DNA from: Snodgrassella communis
GTDB lineage: Bacteria; Pseudomonadota; Gammaproteobacteria; Burkholderiales; Neisseriaceae
Assembly: GCF_914768045.1 (NCBI RefSeq)
Contig: NZ_CAJZCD010000006.1
Span: 106,477-170,476, forward strand
Direction: 5' to 3'
DNA: 64,000 nucleotides
Within the stretch, counting starts at the first letter, position 1; each line of letters starts with the position of its first letter. Position numbers and translations under genes: made by a program. Shown piece by piece: positions 36,719 to 46,623 of this stretch. A model generated the notes under the pieces. It did no database searches and was not told where the DNA came from. It saw only the letters and a program-made list of their open reading frames with translations.

Positions 36719-38485
36719 CTAATAATCCAGCGCAATCAGTCTTTTGCCAATCGCCATAGCAGGCTGAAATTCAGTACTGATGATAGATAGAGTATTGTTT
36801 TTATCCTGAAGAAACAGGGGTATTGCCTGCGGATGATCGTGGCAGTACTGTTGATAATCATAGGCAGCAGTAATATTGGTAATTTTAATCCTTGCCTGTT
36901 TGTTGAGCATGTTTTCCAGTCTGCTGAAAGTAACATCCTTTTCAAACAGTTGGCGGAATACGTACTGATGCTGTTTTTGTGCGCGGGAAGTTAAATCCTG
37001 CTCTTCGGCAAAACGGATGCGGTAAATATTCTGTTCACCAAATTCATGCCGAAACTGTAGCTCACATAAGGTATTCAGTTCTTTATCACGGCTCACGGCA
37101 AACAGATGGCCAATGCCCATCAGGTCTAGCTGAGTTTGCGCGTTTTCTGAAACGGGATTGCCAAAATAGGTTCGTAGCCCTTGCATGCGTGCGCGAGCAA
37201 TCTGGACATAGTGATAATCGGCTACTAGCACATCAATATTCAGTTGTTTGAGGGTATTGGCCAGCATAAGGGCAACTTCATTGCTGCCTACTATTAGTAC
37301 GCCATTATTGCCTGGTTCACGCACTTTGAGTAAGCTGGCTACGGTTTTTGCACCCAAGCCTTGAATCAGCACTGTACCAATAATAATCAGAAAAACCATG
37401 GGTGCTAATAGCTCAGTGCCGGCTAAATGCTGGTTTTGCAGGCGCAGTGCAAACAATGAGGCAATGGATGCGGCAACAATACCACGTGGTCCAATCCAGC
37501 TTATCATCAACTTTTCCTGTACGTTTAAACCGGAATTAATGGATGAAAACCATACGGCCAGAGGGCGGGCAACAAACATGGCGATGCATAATAAGGCCAA
37601 TCCACGCCAACCCAGACCCAGTAAAGCAGCCACATCCATGCGCGCAGCCAGAATAATAAACAGGGTGGGAATAAATAACAGGGTGAGAGATTCATTAAAA
37701 GCCAGAATGCTTTGTCGGGGAAATTGTGGCCAGTTAGCAAGAGCCAGCCCCAGAATTGTCACGGTTAATAAACCTGACTGACTTTCCAGATAATTGGATA
37801 GGGAAAACAAAGTAAGGACAAATGCAAAGGTTACTACATTACGCATGTATTCAGGCAACCAGTAGCGCTTGATGGCATTGGCCAGAAATACTGCGCCCAC
37901 CCCCCCACAGATAATGGCCACAAGTACAATTTTACTGAAAAGGAGCAGTGAGTTTTCGTGGCCATTGGAAACGATATATTCGTATACCAGCACTACAGCT
38001 ATGGCGCCAATCGGATCGATAATAATCCCTTCCCAGCGTAAGATGTTGGCAATTTGAGTGCGCGGACGCACGCTGCGCAGCATCGGTGCAATCACTGTCG
38101 GGCCGGTAACGCAAACAAGAGCACCAAACAGTAAAGCCACGCGTAAATCCAGTTTAAACAGCCAGTATGCAGCCAGTGATAATACGATGATGGTTATTAG
38201 TGCGCCTAATGTGACCAGATTTTGCACGACACGGCCATGCTGGTTGATTTCATGAAATTGCAGGGTAAGGGCACCTTCAAACAGAATAATTGCTACACCC
38301 AGTGAGATGCAGGGAAAAAGCATGTTTCCCATTACTGCATCCGGTTGAAACCAGCCCAGTACAGGACCAATTATGATGCCGGTAAACAGCAAAAACAGTA
38401 CGGACGGTTGTTTCAGATACCAAGCCAGCCATTGTGCACCCATGCCTAATGCCAGTAATGCTGAAAACTGAAAGGCTATATCCAT
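36719..38485 (-). CDS. CPA1-type Na+(K+)/H+ antiporter with a C-terminal nucleotide-binding-like domain
   Basis: 588 residues. About 12-13 spans cover residues 1-390 with the exchanger motifs CVTGPTVIAPMLR and EGIIIDPIGAIAVVLVYE, and MISWIGPRGIVAASIASLFAL. From about residue 397 a Rossmann-like TrkA-N segment (GVLIVGSNEVALMLANTL) resembles RCK regulatory domains that bind nucleotides. Role: cytoplasmic pH and sodium or potassium homeostasis. It is transcribed away from fumC. The precise cation cannot be told from sequence. Confidence 0.82.
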   Translation of the reverse strand: MDIAFQFSALLALGMGAQWLAWYLKQPSVLFLLFTGIIIGPVLGWFQPDAVMGNMLFPCISLGVAIILFEGALTLQFHEINQHGRVVQNLVTLGALITIIVLSLAAYWLFKLDLRVALLFGALVCVTGPTVIAPMLRSVRPRTQIANILRWEGIIIDPIGAIAVVLVYEYIVSNGHENSLLLFSKIVLVAIICGGVGAVFLANAIKRYWLPEYMRNVVTFAFVLTLFSLSNYLESQSGLLTVTILGLALANWPQFPRQSILAFNESLTLLFIPTLFIILAARMDVAALLGLGWRGLALLCIAMFVARPLAVWFSSINSGLNVQEKLMISWIGPRGIVAASIASLFALRLQNQHLAGTELLAPMVFLIIIGTVLIQGLGAKTVASLLKVREPGNNGVLIVGSNEVALMLANTLKQLNIDVLVADYHYVQIARARMQGLRTYFGNPVSENAQTQLDLMGIGHLFAVSRDKELNTLCELQFRHEFGEQNIYRIRFAEEQDLTSRAQKQHQYVFRQLFEKDVTFSRLENMLNKQARIKITNITAAYDYQQYCHDHPQAIPLFLQDKNNTLSIISTEFQPAMAIGKRLIALDY

Positions 38486-38870
38486 TGTTTATGCTTGTGT
38501 TGTTTACCAGTTTTATATTTTGCCACAAACTGGTTTGAATATTGTTATTTTCGTTCAGATCTATATGAGAGAGCGGGATATCTGGATGCTGATTGTGTGT
38601 TTAGGTTGTACAATATATATCTGTATTGGTATATGTCGGTAAATTATAATAAATTTGATGGCAAAATATTGTTCTTATTTTAATATATGTTTATAAATGC
38701 AATAAATTGGCGGTGAGGTTGATTGAGTCACTGCACAATTCAGTCTGTTTTTAATGGTAATGTGGATGAAGTATTTTCCAGAGATTTTGGGAATGTAATT
38801 AATGTCTGACTGGTGTGTACATTATTGTTTTGAATTTGAATATTAATGTGCGCGCTATTATGGAGACGGT
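38486..38870. other. Divergent intergenic region, antiporter/fumC
   Basis: 385 AT-rich bases with both promoters. No gene, RNA or clear operator seen; no full FNR-type site. Confidence 0.5.
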
Positions 38871-40259
38871 ATGAATACACGTATTGAACATGACAGCATG
38901 GGTGAAATCGCTGTATCTGAAAATGTTTATTGGGGTGCGCAAACTCAGCGTAGCCTGCAAAATTTTGACATTGGTGGGGAAACTTTGCCTCCTGCCATGA
39001 TTCAGGCAATGGCTTTGGTTAAAAAAGCAGCAGCATTAACCAATCAGCAGCTTGGACGCATCAGTGATGAATGTGCCAGTCTGATTGTGCAGGCAGCTGA
39101 ACGTGTTCTGGCTGGCGAGCTTGCTGATCAGTTTCCATTAGTAGTATGGCAAACTGGTTCTGGCACTCAGAGCAATATGAATATGAATGAAGTTCTGGCC
39201 AATGTCGCTAATGAAATCGCTGGCCAGCCACGTGGCAGTTATCAGCCGGTGCATCCGAATGATCATGTTAATCATGCACAGTCTACCAATGATTCATTTC
39301 CGGCAGCCATTCATGTGGCTACGGCCATTCAGATTAACCAGCATCTGATTCCTACTGTGCAGGCTTTACGGGATACGCTGGCTGCAAAAGCTGAGGCTTT
39401 TAAAGATATTGTTAAGATTGGTCGCACTCATTTACAGGATGCAACACCATTAACACTGGGACAGGAATTTAGCGGTTATGTTAGCCAGCTAGATCATGGG
39501 CTGGCACGCTTGCAGCAGGCATTGCACTGGCTGTATGAGTTGCCACTAGGTGGCACTGCCGTGGGTACGGGGCTGAACAGTCATCCTCTATATGCAGAAA
39601 AAGCTGCGGCAAAACTGGCAGAACTGACTGGTTTGCCGTTTGTTACTGCACCTAACAAATTTGAAGCCCTCGGCGGGCGTGATGCGGTGGTATTTGCTTC
39701 AGGCAGCCTGAAAACGCTGGCCGTAAGTCTGAACAAGATTGCGAATGACATTCGTTGGCTGGCCAGTGGTCCACGCTGCGGTATAGGTGAAATTACTATT
39801 CCGGCCAATGAACCCGGTTCAAGTATTATGCCGGGTAAAGTAAATCCAACCCAGTGTGAGGCGATGACGATGGTAGCTGCTCAAGTAATGGGTAATGATA
39901 CAACGATTACTGTCGCAGGTGCTTCTGGTAATTTTGAACTGAATGTGTTTATGCCGGTGCTGGTGTTTAATGTTCTGCAATCAGTGCGTTTGCTGGCAGA
40001 TGCATGCAACAGTTTTAATTTGCGCTGTGCAGTAGGCATTGAGCCAGTACGGGAAAAAATTGATGCCAATTTGCATCATTCTCTGATGCTGGTTACTGCA
40101 CTTAATCGTCATATTGGCTATGAAAAAGCAGCTAAGATTGCTAAAACCGCATATGCACAAAACACCAGTCTGAAACAGGCAGCAATTGAGCTTGGATTTC
40201 TGACGGCAGAAGAATTTGATAAATGGGTCATTCCAGAAGATATGATTGCTCCGCATTAA
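38871..40259 (+). CDS. fumC: Class II fumarate hydratase
   Basis: Oxygen-stable TCA enzyme interconverting fumarate and malate. Seen: [19 protein letters not shown], the conserved [39 protein letters not shown] and the superfamily signature [11 protein letters not shown] with the catalytic Ser loop. 462 residues, normal. GGAGA lies seven bases before the ATG. An overlapping pair of uptake-like motifs is embedded at 39698-39712. It can supply fumarate to the soluble reductase at 26.9-29.7 kb. Confidence 0.96.
   Translation: MNTRIEHDSMGEIAVSENVYWGAQTQRSLQNFDIGGETLPPAMIQAMALVKKAAALTNQQLGRISDECASLIVQAAERVLAGELADQFPLVVWQTGSGTQSNMNMNEVLANVANEIAGQPRGSYQPVHPNDHVNHAQSTNDSFPAAIHVATAIQINQHLIPTVQALRDTLAAKAEAFKDIVKIGRTHLQDATPLTLGQEFSGYVSQLDHGLARLQQALHWLYELPLGGTAVGTGLNSHPLYAEKAAAKLAELTGLPFVTAPNKFEALGGRDAVVFASGSLKTLAVSLNKIANDIRWLASGPRCGIGEITIPANEPGSSIMPGKVNPTQCEAMTMVAAQVMGNDTTITVAGASGNFELNVFMPVLVFNVLQSVRLLADACNSFNLRCAVGIEPVREKIDANLHHSLMLVTALNRHIGYEKAAKIAKTAYAQNTSLKQAAIELGFLTAEEFDKWVIPEDMIAPH
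39698..39712. repeat. Overlapping uptake-sequence-like motifs in fumC
   Basis: 39701-39712 is AGGCAGCCTGAA, identical to the Kingella-type dialect of the DNA uptake sequence; 39698-39709 read on the minus strand is AGGCTGCCTGAA, the Simonsiella-type dialect. The two share nine bases. Another exact AGGCAGCCTGAA is at 42903-42914 in the outer-membrane factor gene. Confidence 0.6.
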
Positions 40260-40274
40260 TGTTATAAGCTAGAG

Positions 40275-40305
40275 AAAAAGCCACATGGTAATAATGTGGC
40301 TTTTT
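40275..40305 (+). terminator. Terminator of fumC
   Basis: Perfect 12-bp stem, 40275-40286 with 40294-40305, ending in TTTTTT, 16 bases after the fumC stop. Confidence 0.92.
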
Positions 40306-40381
40306 TGTTGGGATAACCTTTTCAATACGATGAAATCAGCGGCTTTGACTGTCTGTAATGGGTTACTGGTGTTGAAGAGAT

Positions 40382-40825
40382 TTATTTATTTTTGTTTTCA
40401 GTTTCTTGTACTAAACGTGCTTCAACTCGAACATAATTATTTTTATCCAGTAATTGCAGACGCATACCAATATTGTCATTAACTATGCGCCATGAGTCAA
40501 CAAAACCAAGTGTGCCAGTACCGGTACGTTCATCTTCGATATTGGCACACAATTTGTTGATACCAGCAGGCCGGCTTAAGCGCAAAGTATGATTAGAATC
40601 GTGATAAGTACCACTTATTTGGTTGCAGCCAAAGTAAGCAAAGTATTGGTGGGTTTTAGGATCAAAACGAATGCGCGCAGACGCATCAGGCGTGGGTTCG
40701 CCGTTCAGGGTACGAATTTGCCAGTTGCCGGATAAATATCTGGTATTGGGCTTGTGTGCAAAAGTACAGGCATTAAGCACCAGCAGGGTGGTTACGCAAG
40801 TCAGAATCAATTTTAGCTTTTTCAT
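40382..40825 (-). CDS. META-domain lipoprotein, HslJ-like
   Basis: 147 residues. Signal peptide MKKLKLILTCVTTLLVLNAC with lipobox LNAC. The META domain begins LSGNWQIRTLNGEP and has FAYFGCNQISGTY and KLC, the conserved GCN-x3-G pattern of HslJ-type proteins. In E. coli HslJ contributes to novobiocin resistance, but no general role is established. Single gene; no operon partner. Confidence 0.82.
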   Translation of the reverse strand: MKKLKLILTCVTTLLVLNACTFAHKPNTRYLSGNWQIRTLNGEPTPDASARIRFDPKTHQYFAYFGCNQISGTYHDSNHTLRLSRPAGINKLCANIEDERTGTGTLGFVDSWRIVNDNIGMRLQLLDKNNYVRVEARLVQETENKNK

Positions 40826-40914
40826 TTTTTGAATTTCATTAGTTTGGGTTGTTAATTAATTTTGATTATAACTTGTAAGTTTATTATTTTTTTAATTTTA
40901 TCAGGCTAAACATA

Positions 40915-41757
40915 TTATTGCTGGGGTTCATGCTGTTGTTTATATAAACGTAACCAAGTGAGTGCATCGGCTTTCTGTTGCTCATTACCATATTGTAAAT
41001 CACGCATGGCACGGCGATAGCCGGCCTGTTCCTGAGCTTTGGCAATTTGTTGTTGCTGGAATGATTCTTGATTGTCAGGAACACGTCGTTGTAACTGCTG
41101 GGTTTGAGCTTTGGCCATAGCTTTGGCAATCAGTGCAGCCGAATTGATGCTACTGGCTGACTTGGTTGAAGATGTAGCTGTTATTGCTGTTTTTTGCAGG
41201 CGGTGTGTATGCAATTGCTGTTCTTTCTGGTGCTGTAGGCGTTGCAGACGGGCTGTGCGATGTTGAAAACGTACCTTAGCCTGTGTGGCAGCGGCAAAAC
41301 GTTCGTCCTGCTGTTTGTTGGCCAATTGCCGGGCACGTGGCAGCCAGTGTTCTTGTACCGGCTGCATAGTGATACAGTCTACCGGACAGGGCTCAATGCA
41401 TAATTCACATCCGCTGCATTCATTGCTGATTACGGTGTGCATTTGCTTAGTCGCGCCCAGAATAGCATCAACCGGACAGGCTTTGATGCAGGCAGTGCAG
41501 CCGATACATTCTGCTTCATCAATCAATGCTATTGCTTTGGGTTGCTGCGCTTTGAACGGATCAGCAGGAGGCAGAACAGACTTGTTCAGTAATTTTGCCA
41601 GATCCATGATGACGGTGGTGCCACCCGGGGTGCACAGATTAATCGCAGCTTCCCCTCGGCTTAACGCCTGTGCATACGGCAAACATCCCTGATAACCACA
41701 TTGCCTGCACTGTGTCTGAGGTAAGAGCCGGTCAATGTGTTCTGAATCAATAGACAT
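40915..41757 (-). CDS. rnfB: RnfB-like iron-sulfur protein, soluble short form
   Basis: 280 residues. The Fe-S domain CRQCGYQGCLPYA plus a later LC near residue 42 gives a 4Fe-4S site as in RnfB; two ferredoxin clusters follow, CIGCTACIKACPVD and CSGCELCIEPCPVD. The usual N-terminal membrane anchor is absent and no other rnf genes are nearby. From about residue 150 the tail is Gln- and Ala-rich with coiled-coil potential, and contains many basic residues. Stand-alone RnfB of this type is common in betaproteobacteria; its partner is unknown. It may pass electrons to Fe-S assembly or repair systems. Confidence 0.85.
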   Translation of the reverse strand: MSIDSEHIDRLLPQTQCRQCGYQGCLPYAQALSRGEAAINLCTPGGTTVIMDLAKLLNKSVLPPADPFKAQQPKAIALIDEAECIGCTACIKACPVDAILGATKQMHTVISNECSGCELCIEPCPVDCITMQPVQEHWLPRARQLANKQQDERFAAATQAKVRFQHRTARLQRLQHQKEQQLHTHRLQKTAITATSSTKSASSINSAALIAKAMAKAQTQQLQRRVPDNQESFQQQQIAKAQEQAGYRRAMRDLQYGNEQQKADALTWLRLYKQQHEPQQ

Positions 41758-41895
41758 AATAAAACTGCAAAACTGGATACGGGAAACAAAGCTATTTTAA
41801 CATACTGATCAGGTAACGAATCAGCAGGTACTGCCAAGCTATTTTTTGAAGATGTTGGTGTGCAGCCTCCTGTTAAGTCTGTATTGATATATTAA

Positions 41896-43305
41896 TCAGG
41901 GCTTATTGATATTGAGATTTTTTACTATTGTCCAGCCGCCACCTAGAGCCTGATAGAGGGAAACTTGTGAGTTTAGATAATCGGCTTTGCTTTGAATAAG
42001 CTGGCTTTCTACACTAAGCAGATTACGCTGGCTGTCTAAAACATCCAGATAGGGAGAATAGCCGCTACGGTAGCGATTGGTTGCGTGGTGCAGGGCATTG
42101 GCTAGCGCTGCACGTTCCATTTCCAGAGCCTGTTCCTGTTGCTGCAAGTGGTAGCTGCTGGAAAGTTGGTCTTCGACTTCTTTCAACGCAGTCAACACGG
42201 TTTTACGATAATTCCAAGCTGCTTCGTTCCGTTTAGCGACATTCAGGTCAAAATTGGCGTGTATTTTTCCGCCTTCGAAGATAGGTGCCAGTATACTGCC
42301 GCCTATACTCCATATATTAACTGGTTCTTTAATGGGAGCTGTAGAAAACACGCGGCCAAATGTGGCACTGATTTTGACTGATGGAAAAAACTCTGCCTGT
42401 GCTGAGGCCAGATTGGCGTCACTGGCGGCCAGTAACAATGATGACTGCACGATATCGGGGCGGTTTTTCATCAGATCGGAGGGCAGCATGGCGGGAGTGG
42501 CCGGTGCATGCAGTTGCGACAAAGATAAGCCTCGTTCGATAATACGGCTATTACTGCCTATCAACATACTGAGTGCGTGTTCCTGCTGACTGATACTGGA
42601 TTGAATCACTGGAATCTGTTGCAGCGTAGCCGCATATTCAGCCTGTGCCTGATTAAGTTCAAGTTGTGAGGTATAACCGACGTTGGCCTTAGACTCGGCA
42701 ATTCTGAGTTCACGCTGCCGTGCATTCAGTGTTTTTTGCAGCAGATTCAGTTTTTCATCCAGTGCACGCAGGGTAATATAAGATTTGACTGTGGTGGTAA
42801 TGACGCTGATGCGGGTAGCTGCTGCTGCCATTTCGGTTGCCTGCCGGCTCAGGCGGCTGGCTTGAAATGTATTACGATTTTTACCAAATATATCCAGTTC
42901 ATAGGCAGCCTGAAAAGTAGGCTGTTCAACTCTGGTAATGTTCGCTACGCCAAAAGCATTCAGGCTTTTTTGCCGGGTGGTACCACCACTGGCATTGATA
43001 CTGGGTAACAATGAGGCACGCGAGGCATGTTCCAGAGCCAGAGCCTCTTGGATCCGCGCTTGTGCCAGAGCAATATCGACGTTATTGATAAGGGCTTCGT
43101 TGATAAGCTGATTTAAAACCGGATCATTCAGCTGTGTCCACCATTGTGCATCTATATTTTGTATTGTTTGAGGATAGTGTTCGTGCCATTGTGCAGGTGT
43201 CTCTACTCGTGCTGTTGCCGGGATAGCGGGAATGCGTGGAATACAGCCATTTACGCTGATGGATAGTGCTGTCAGTGCCAATAGTTTGACTAAGGGTGTT
43301 TTCAT
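41896..43305 (-). CDS. Outer-membrane efflux factor of the NodT/OprM type
   Basis: 469 residues, lipoprotein signal MKTPLVKLLALTALSISVNGC with lipobox VNGC. Two repeats of the TolC-like coiled-coil hairpin can be seen: WWTQLNDPVLNQLINEALINNVDIALAQARI and PDIVQSSLLLAASDANLASAQAEFFPSVKI. It shares four bases with the upstream adaptor gene, so the three-gene efflux operon is complete. It contains an exact 12-base uptake-like motif at 42903-42914. Confidence 0.9.
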   Translation of the reverse strand: MKTPLVKLLALTALSISVNGCIPRIPAIPATARVETPAQWHEHYPQTIQNIDAQWWTQLNDPVLNQLINEALINNVDIALAQARIQEALALEHASRASLLPSINASGGTTRQKSLNAFGVANITRVEQPTFQAAYELDIFGKNRNTFQASRLSRQATEMAAAATRISVITTTVKSYITLRALDEKLNLLQKTLNARQRELRIAESKANVGYTSQLELNQAQAEYAATLQQIPVIQSSISQQEHALSMLIGSNSRIIERGLSLSQLHAPATPAMLPSDLMKNRPDIVQSSLLLAASDANLASAQAEFFPSVKISATFGRVFSTAPIKEPVNIWSIGGSILAPIFEGGKIHANFDLNVAKRNEAAWNYRKTVLTALKEVEDQLSSSYHLQQQEQALEMERAALANALHHATNRYRSGYSPYLDVLDSQRNLLSVESQLIQSKADYLNSQVSLYQALGGGWTIVKNLNINKP

Positions 43306-44537
43306 GTTCTTACTCTGGTGGTGTCAATATTCACTACCACAGACATGCCCGGGCGCAAACGCTCAAAAAGTTCATTATGGTTATCAATGCGGATACGTAC
43401 GGCAATACGCTGTGGTACTTTAACGAAGTTACCTGTGGTGGTATCCGGCTTGATAGCAGAAAATTCACTACCGGCTGCTGGAGAGATTTTTTCCACTGTA
43501 CCGCTGATTTTAGCGCCATTAAGTGCATCTACAGTAAACCAAGCTGGCTGGCCAACGCGAATATTGGCTGTTTGTGCTTCCTTGAAATTGGCTACAACCC
43601 ATTTGCGTGGCGGTACCAGAAACATTAATTGTGTGCCCGCGTTAACAAGCTGGCCGTTTTTAACCGTGATTTCACTTAAGCGGCCATTCTCTGGTGCTCG
43701 CACAACTGTATTGGATAGATCAATCTGCGCCAGCTCCAGTTGCGCATGTGCATTATCCACGTTCGCTTTCAGACCGCTTTTGTTGACTTGAGTACTTTTC
43801 AGTTCTTCCTGAGCAATCCGATATTGTGCTTTGGCCTGTGTTACGCCGGTCTGAGCCTGTTTCAATGCAGCACGAGTCTGGTCACGCTCACGTAAAGACA
43901 ACGAGCCATCGGCTACCAGTATGTTGACACGCGCCATGTCTGCCTGTGCTTTTTCCAGTTGAGCTTGGGCGTTGGCAATATCCGCTGCCCGTGCTGCTAG
44001 TGTAGCTTCTTTACTGCGGCGGTTTTGCTCATAATTGGCCAGACTGCTGTCTTGCAGGCCAATTCCGGCTTCAGCCGCAGCAACTTTTTGTTTATAGATG
44101 CGGTCATCAATCTGAATTAATGGCTGGCCGGCTTTAACGTCGTCAAAATCCTGCACATATACTTTAGTCACGTATCCAGTGACCTGCGGGCTGATGATTG
44201 TGGTTTGACCGCGTATGTAGGCATTATCGGTAGAGACTATAGCACTGCGAAATGGTGGTAATTTCCAGGCGCGTAAAATCATCAGAATACCGAGCATTAA
44301 TATCAGTACCAGTATGGCAGTAACAAACCATTTGCGTTTCGGAGGTTGCCATTGGCTGGCTACTGTCTGGGCTGGCGATGGATTTTCTTTTTCTGCCGGT
44401 GCAGCATTATCTGCGGGCTGATTTGAATCAGCCTGATTATCGACTGGCTGTATGGATGCTGATGATTGTGGTTTTTCAGTCTGCTTCTGGTCTGTTTCTG
44501 AAGGTTGTTCAACGCTTTTTTGCTCTATGTTAGTCAT
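43302..44537 (-). CDS. emrA: EmrA/HlyD-type membrane fusion protein
   Basis: 411-residue periplasmic adaptor. A long disordered Pro/Gln/Glu-rich cytoplasmic head (about residues 1-68) precedes a single span (about 70-90), then a lipoyl-barrel half VSTDNAYIRGQTTIISPQVTG and VKAGQPLIQIDDRIY, a coiled-coil hairpin rich in Ala and Gln (about 150-265), and the return half VRAPENGRLSEITVKNGQLV. AGAGGA precedes the ATG. It links the EmrB-type pump and the outer-membrane factor; the 70-residue head is longer than in E. coli EmrA. Confidence 0.92.
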   Translation of the reverse strand: MTNIEQKSVEQPSETDQKQTEKPQSSASIQPVDNQADSNQPADNAAPAEKENPSPAQTVASQWQPPKRKWFVTAILVLILMLGILMILRAWKLPPFRSAIVSTDNAYIRGQTTIISPQVTGYVTKVYVQDFDDVKAGQPLIQIDDRIYKQKVAAAEAGIGLQDSSLANYEQNRRSKEATLAARAADIANAQAQLEKAQADMARVNILVADGSLSLRERDQTRAALKQAQTGVTQAKAQYRIAQEELKSTQVNKSGLKANVDNAHAQLELAQIDLSNTVVRAPENGRLSEITVKNGQLVNAGTQLMFLVPPRKWVVANFKEAQTANIRVGQPAWFTVDALNGAKISGTVEKISPAAGSEFSAIKPDTTTGNFVKVPQRIAVRIRIDNHNELFERLRPGMSVVVNIDTTRVRT

Positions 44538-44551
44538 TATTATCCTCTATG

Positions 44552-46231
44552 TTATTGTTTTGGTTCTTGCTGCATCGCACGTTGGCGGGCTGCTGCATAG
44601 TTTCTCAGTTCGTGCCCGATGGGGTTGGTGCCATGTATCTGATGCCACCAGCGATGTGCGCCGACAACGAGAAAACAGATTAATGAACCCATACCAACTG
44701 CGACAAATAAGTCATTGTAGGCAGCTATTTGTGCCAGCATGGTATCCTGCTGAATCAGTTTGCTGACACCATAGGCGTGATTCCATGTGCTGTCGAAGCT
44801 GAAACGCTCGCTAGCTAGCGCATTTTGCTGAATTAAATGGTTAATCTGCGGGTCTGTAAGATAGGAGCCATCGGCACTATTGATTAAATGTACGCGTGTC
44901 CGAATAGTGATAAATGCATTAAGCAGGGCTGAACCAATCAGTCCGCCAACAGTCTGAGAAAAACCGAATACTGCGGAAAAACTCATGATGTATACTGAGT
45001 CTTTTGAGATAGCTCTAATCAGTCCCTCCATCATTACAGGCCCGAAGAAAAACAAAGAGGCGAAAGCAATCATAAATTCTGGAATGTAGAAATTAATCGG
45101 CCTTGACCACTGGTTTTGTCCTACTTCCATAAAACTGGCCACGGCAATGATGGCAAACGAAATGACCAGAGGTAATTTAATATCGGTAGGTTTGAATGTG
45201 AGTACGCTGGTAATCAGACCTAGCGCTGCACCACAGGAAGTGACTGCATAAAAATGCATCATTTGGTCGTTACTCAGACCTAATACAGTCATTAAACCGG
45301 CTGCACCCATATTTTGCTCGGATAGGGCTACTCGAATCAGGGAACCGAAAATCAGGATTTGAAGCATTCCGTTGGTGTGCATCATCCATTTGATATCAAG
45401 CATTGGCCGTTTGCGATTGTATTCGATGATAACAGCGAGCATACAGCACACAACGCCAGCTACAAAAAGCCAGCCAATCCAGTCTTTGTCCCACCAGACA
45501 ATTCTTCCCTGTACCGCACCGGCAGAAATAAATGCAATGCCGGCAGCCAATAAGGGAAAGCTGATGAGGTCAATTTTTTCAAATGATTTTTCTAGATAGC
45601 CGGAAGGAATAGGTAATAGCCATACTGCTGCGCATACCAGAAGAGCCATTCCTAACTGAAAACTGAATATAAGCTGAAATTGTTCGTATTGTAACAATAG
45701 GGGAGAGATGAATCTTGCTAGCGGCTGACTAAGCTGAGTTAGCCCCAGTCCGAGTATCATGCCTTTACCGCGATGAATGGTTGGCATGGCCTGCATCATG
45801 TAATACATGGCCATGCTGTTTAAGCTGCCACCTACCAGTCCGCTCATGCCCCGGGCGATTAATTCCATATGGTAGCTATGGAAAAAAAACTGTAGGCTAT
45901 TGGTCAGTATCAGCCCCAGAATAATGTAACTGACATACCGCGGTAGGCCGAAATTCTGGCGGATTTTGAATAATAATACGCTGATGATGGCACTGAACAT
46001 GTAATAGGATACTTGTATCCAGCCACCCTGTTCGGGTGTTAGCCCCAGATAACCTTGCATCTGCGGAATATTGGCCAGCATCATGCCATTGGTAAATCCG
46101 GCAGTTAAACCCACAAGTACACCGATGATGCCATAGCAGACACGCCGTTGCCACGGATGGTCTGGGAACGAGGGCGAACCTGCCATCATGGGGCGTTCAT
46201 GCGGTTTTAACTGATAGGTGGTATGTGACAT
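44552..46231 (-). CDS. emrB: EmrB-type MFS multidrug exporter (DHA2)
   Basis: 559 residues with about 14 spans, first gene of an efflux operon with emrA and an outer-membrane factor. Hydrophobic segments begin at VCYGIIGVLVGLTAG. The segment MLANIPQMQGYLGLTPEQGGWIQVSYY corresponds to motif D. A periplasmic loop between the last two spans (about residues 455-515) carries NHAYGVSKLIQQ. It pumps amphipathic compounds outward by proton exchange; specificity cannot be told from sequence. No regulator gene is adjacent. Confidence 0.88.
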   Translation of the reverse strand: MSHTTYQLKPHERPMMAGSPSFPDHPWQRRVCYGIIGVLVGLTAGFTNGMMLANIPQMQGYLGLTPEQGGWIQVSYYMFSAIISVLLFKIRQNFGLPRYVSYIILGLILTNSLQFFFHSYHMELIARGMSGLVGGSLNSMAMYYMMQAMPTIHRGKGMILGLGLTQLSQPLARFISPLLLQYEQFQLIFSFQLGMALLVCAAVWLLPIPSGYLEKSFEKIDLISFPLLAAGIAFISAGAVQGRIVWWDKDWIGWLFVAGVVCCMLAVIIEYNRKRPMLDIKWMMHTNGMLQILIFGSLIRVALSEQNMGAAGLMTVLGLSNDQMMHFYAVTSCGAALGLITSVLTFKPTDIKLPLVISFAIIAVASFMEVGQNQWSRPINFYIPEFMIAFASLFFFGPVMMEGLIRAISKDSVYIMSFSAVFGFSQTVGGLIGSALLNAFITIRTRVHLINSADGSYLTDPQINHLIQQNALASERFSFDSTWNHAYGVSKLIQQDTMLAQIAAYNDLFVAVGMGSLICFLVVGAHRWWHQIHGTNPIGHELRNYAAARQRAMQQEPKQ

Positions 46232-46564
46232 GGAATTCTTGCTGCCATATATAATTTGCTCAAGCAGCTATAATTAAAAATGCCATCCAATATTCCTGAG
46301 TAATTCAGGTGGATGGGTAACAAAAGCTCAGCATGAAGCTATTTTAAAACAAATTGTTGGTTTCTGCGAATAATGATTTAATCAATGTAATATTAATCTG
46401 ATAGTAGCAATGTTTGGATTAGATTATTGTTTTATAATTGAATAATTGGTCTCAACCCATTGAGGGCAATAAACTTACTCATATTGGTACTTTGAAATAT
46501 CAGAATAAGCCAATTATTTACTCATTCAAAAAATCATAATATATTCTTTAATCACAGTATACCG
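46232..46564. other. Intergenic region upstream of the efflux operon
   Basis: About 330 AT-rich bases with the efflux promoter. No gene or operator palindrome I can defend. Confidence 0.5.
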
Positions 46565-46598
46565 AAAAAAATCGCAGTGCCTAAGCAACTGCGATTTT
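46565..46598 (-). terminator. Terminator of uraA
   Basis: Arms 46568-46578 and 46588-46598 pair over 11 bases, with two more G-C pairs inside beside a one-base bulge; on the minus strand TTTTTT follows (complement of 46565-46570). 25 bases after the uraA stop. Confidence 0.88.
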
Positions 46599-46623
46599 GT
46601 AATAAATTCTAAAAGGAGACTAT

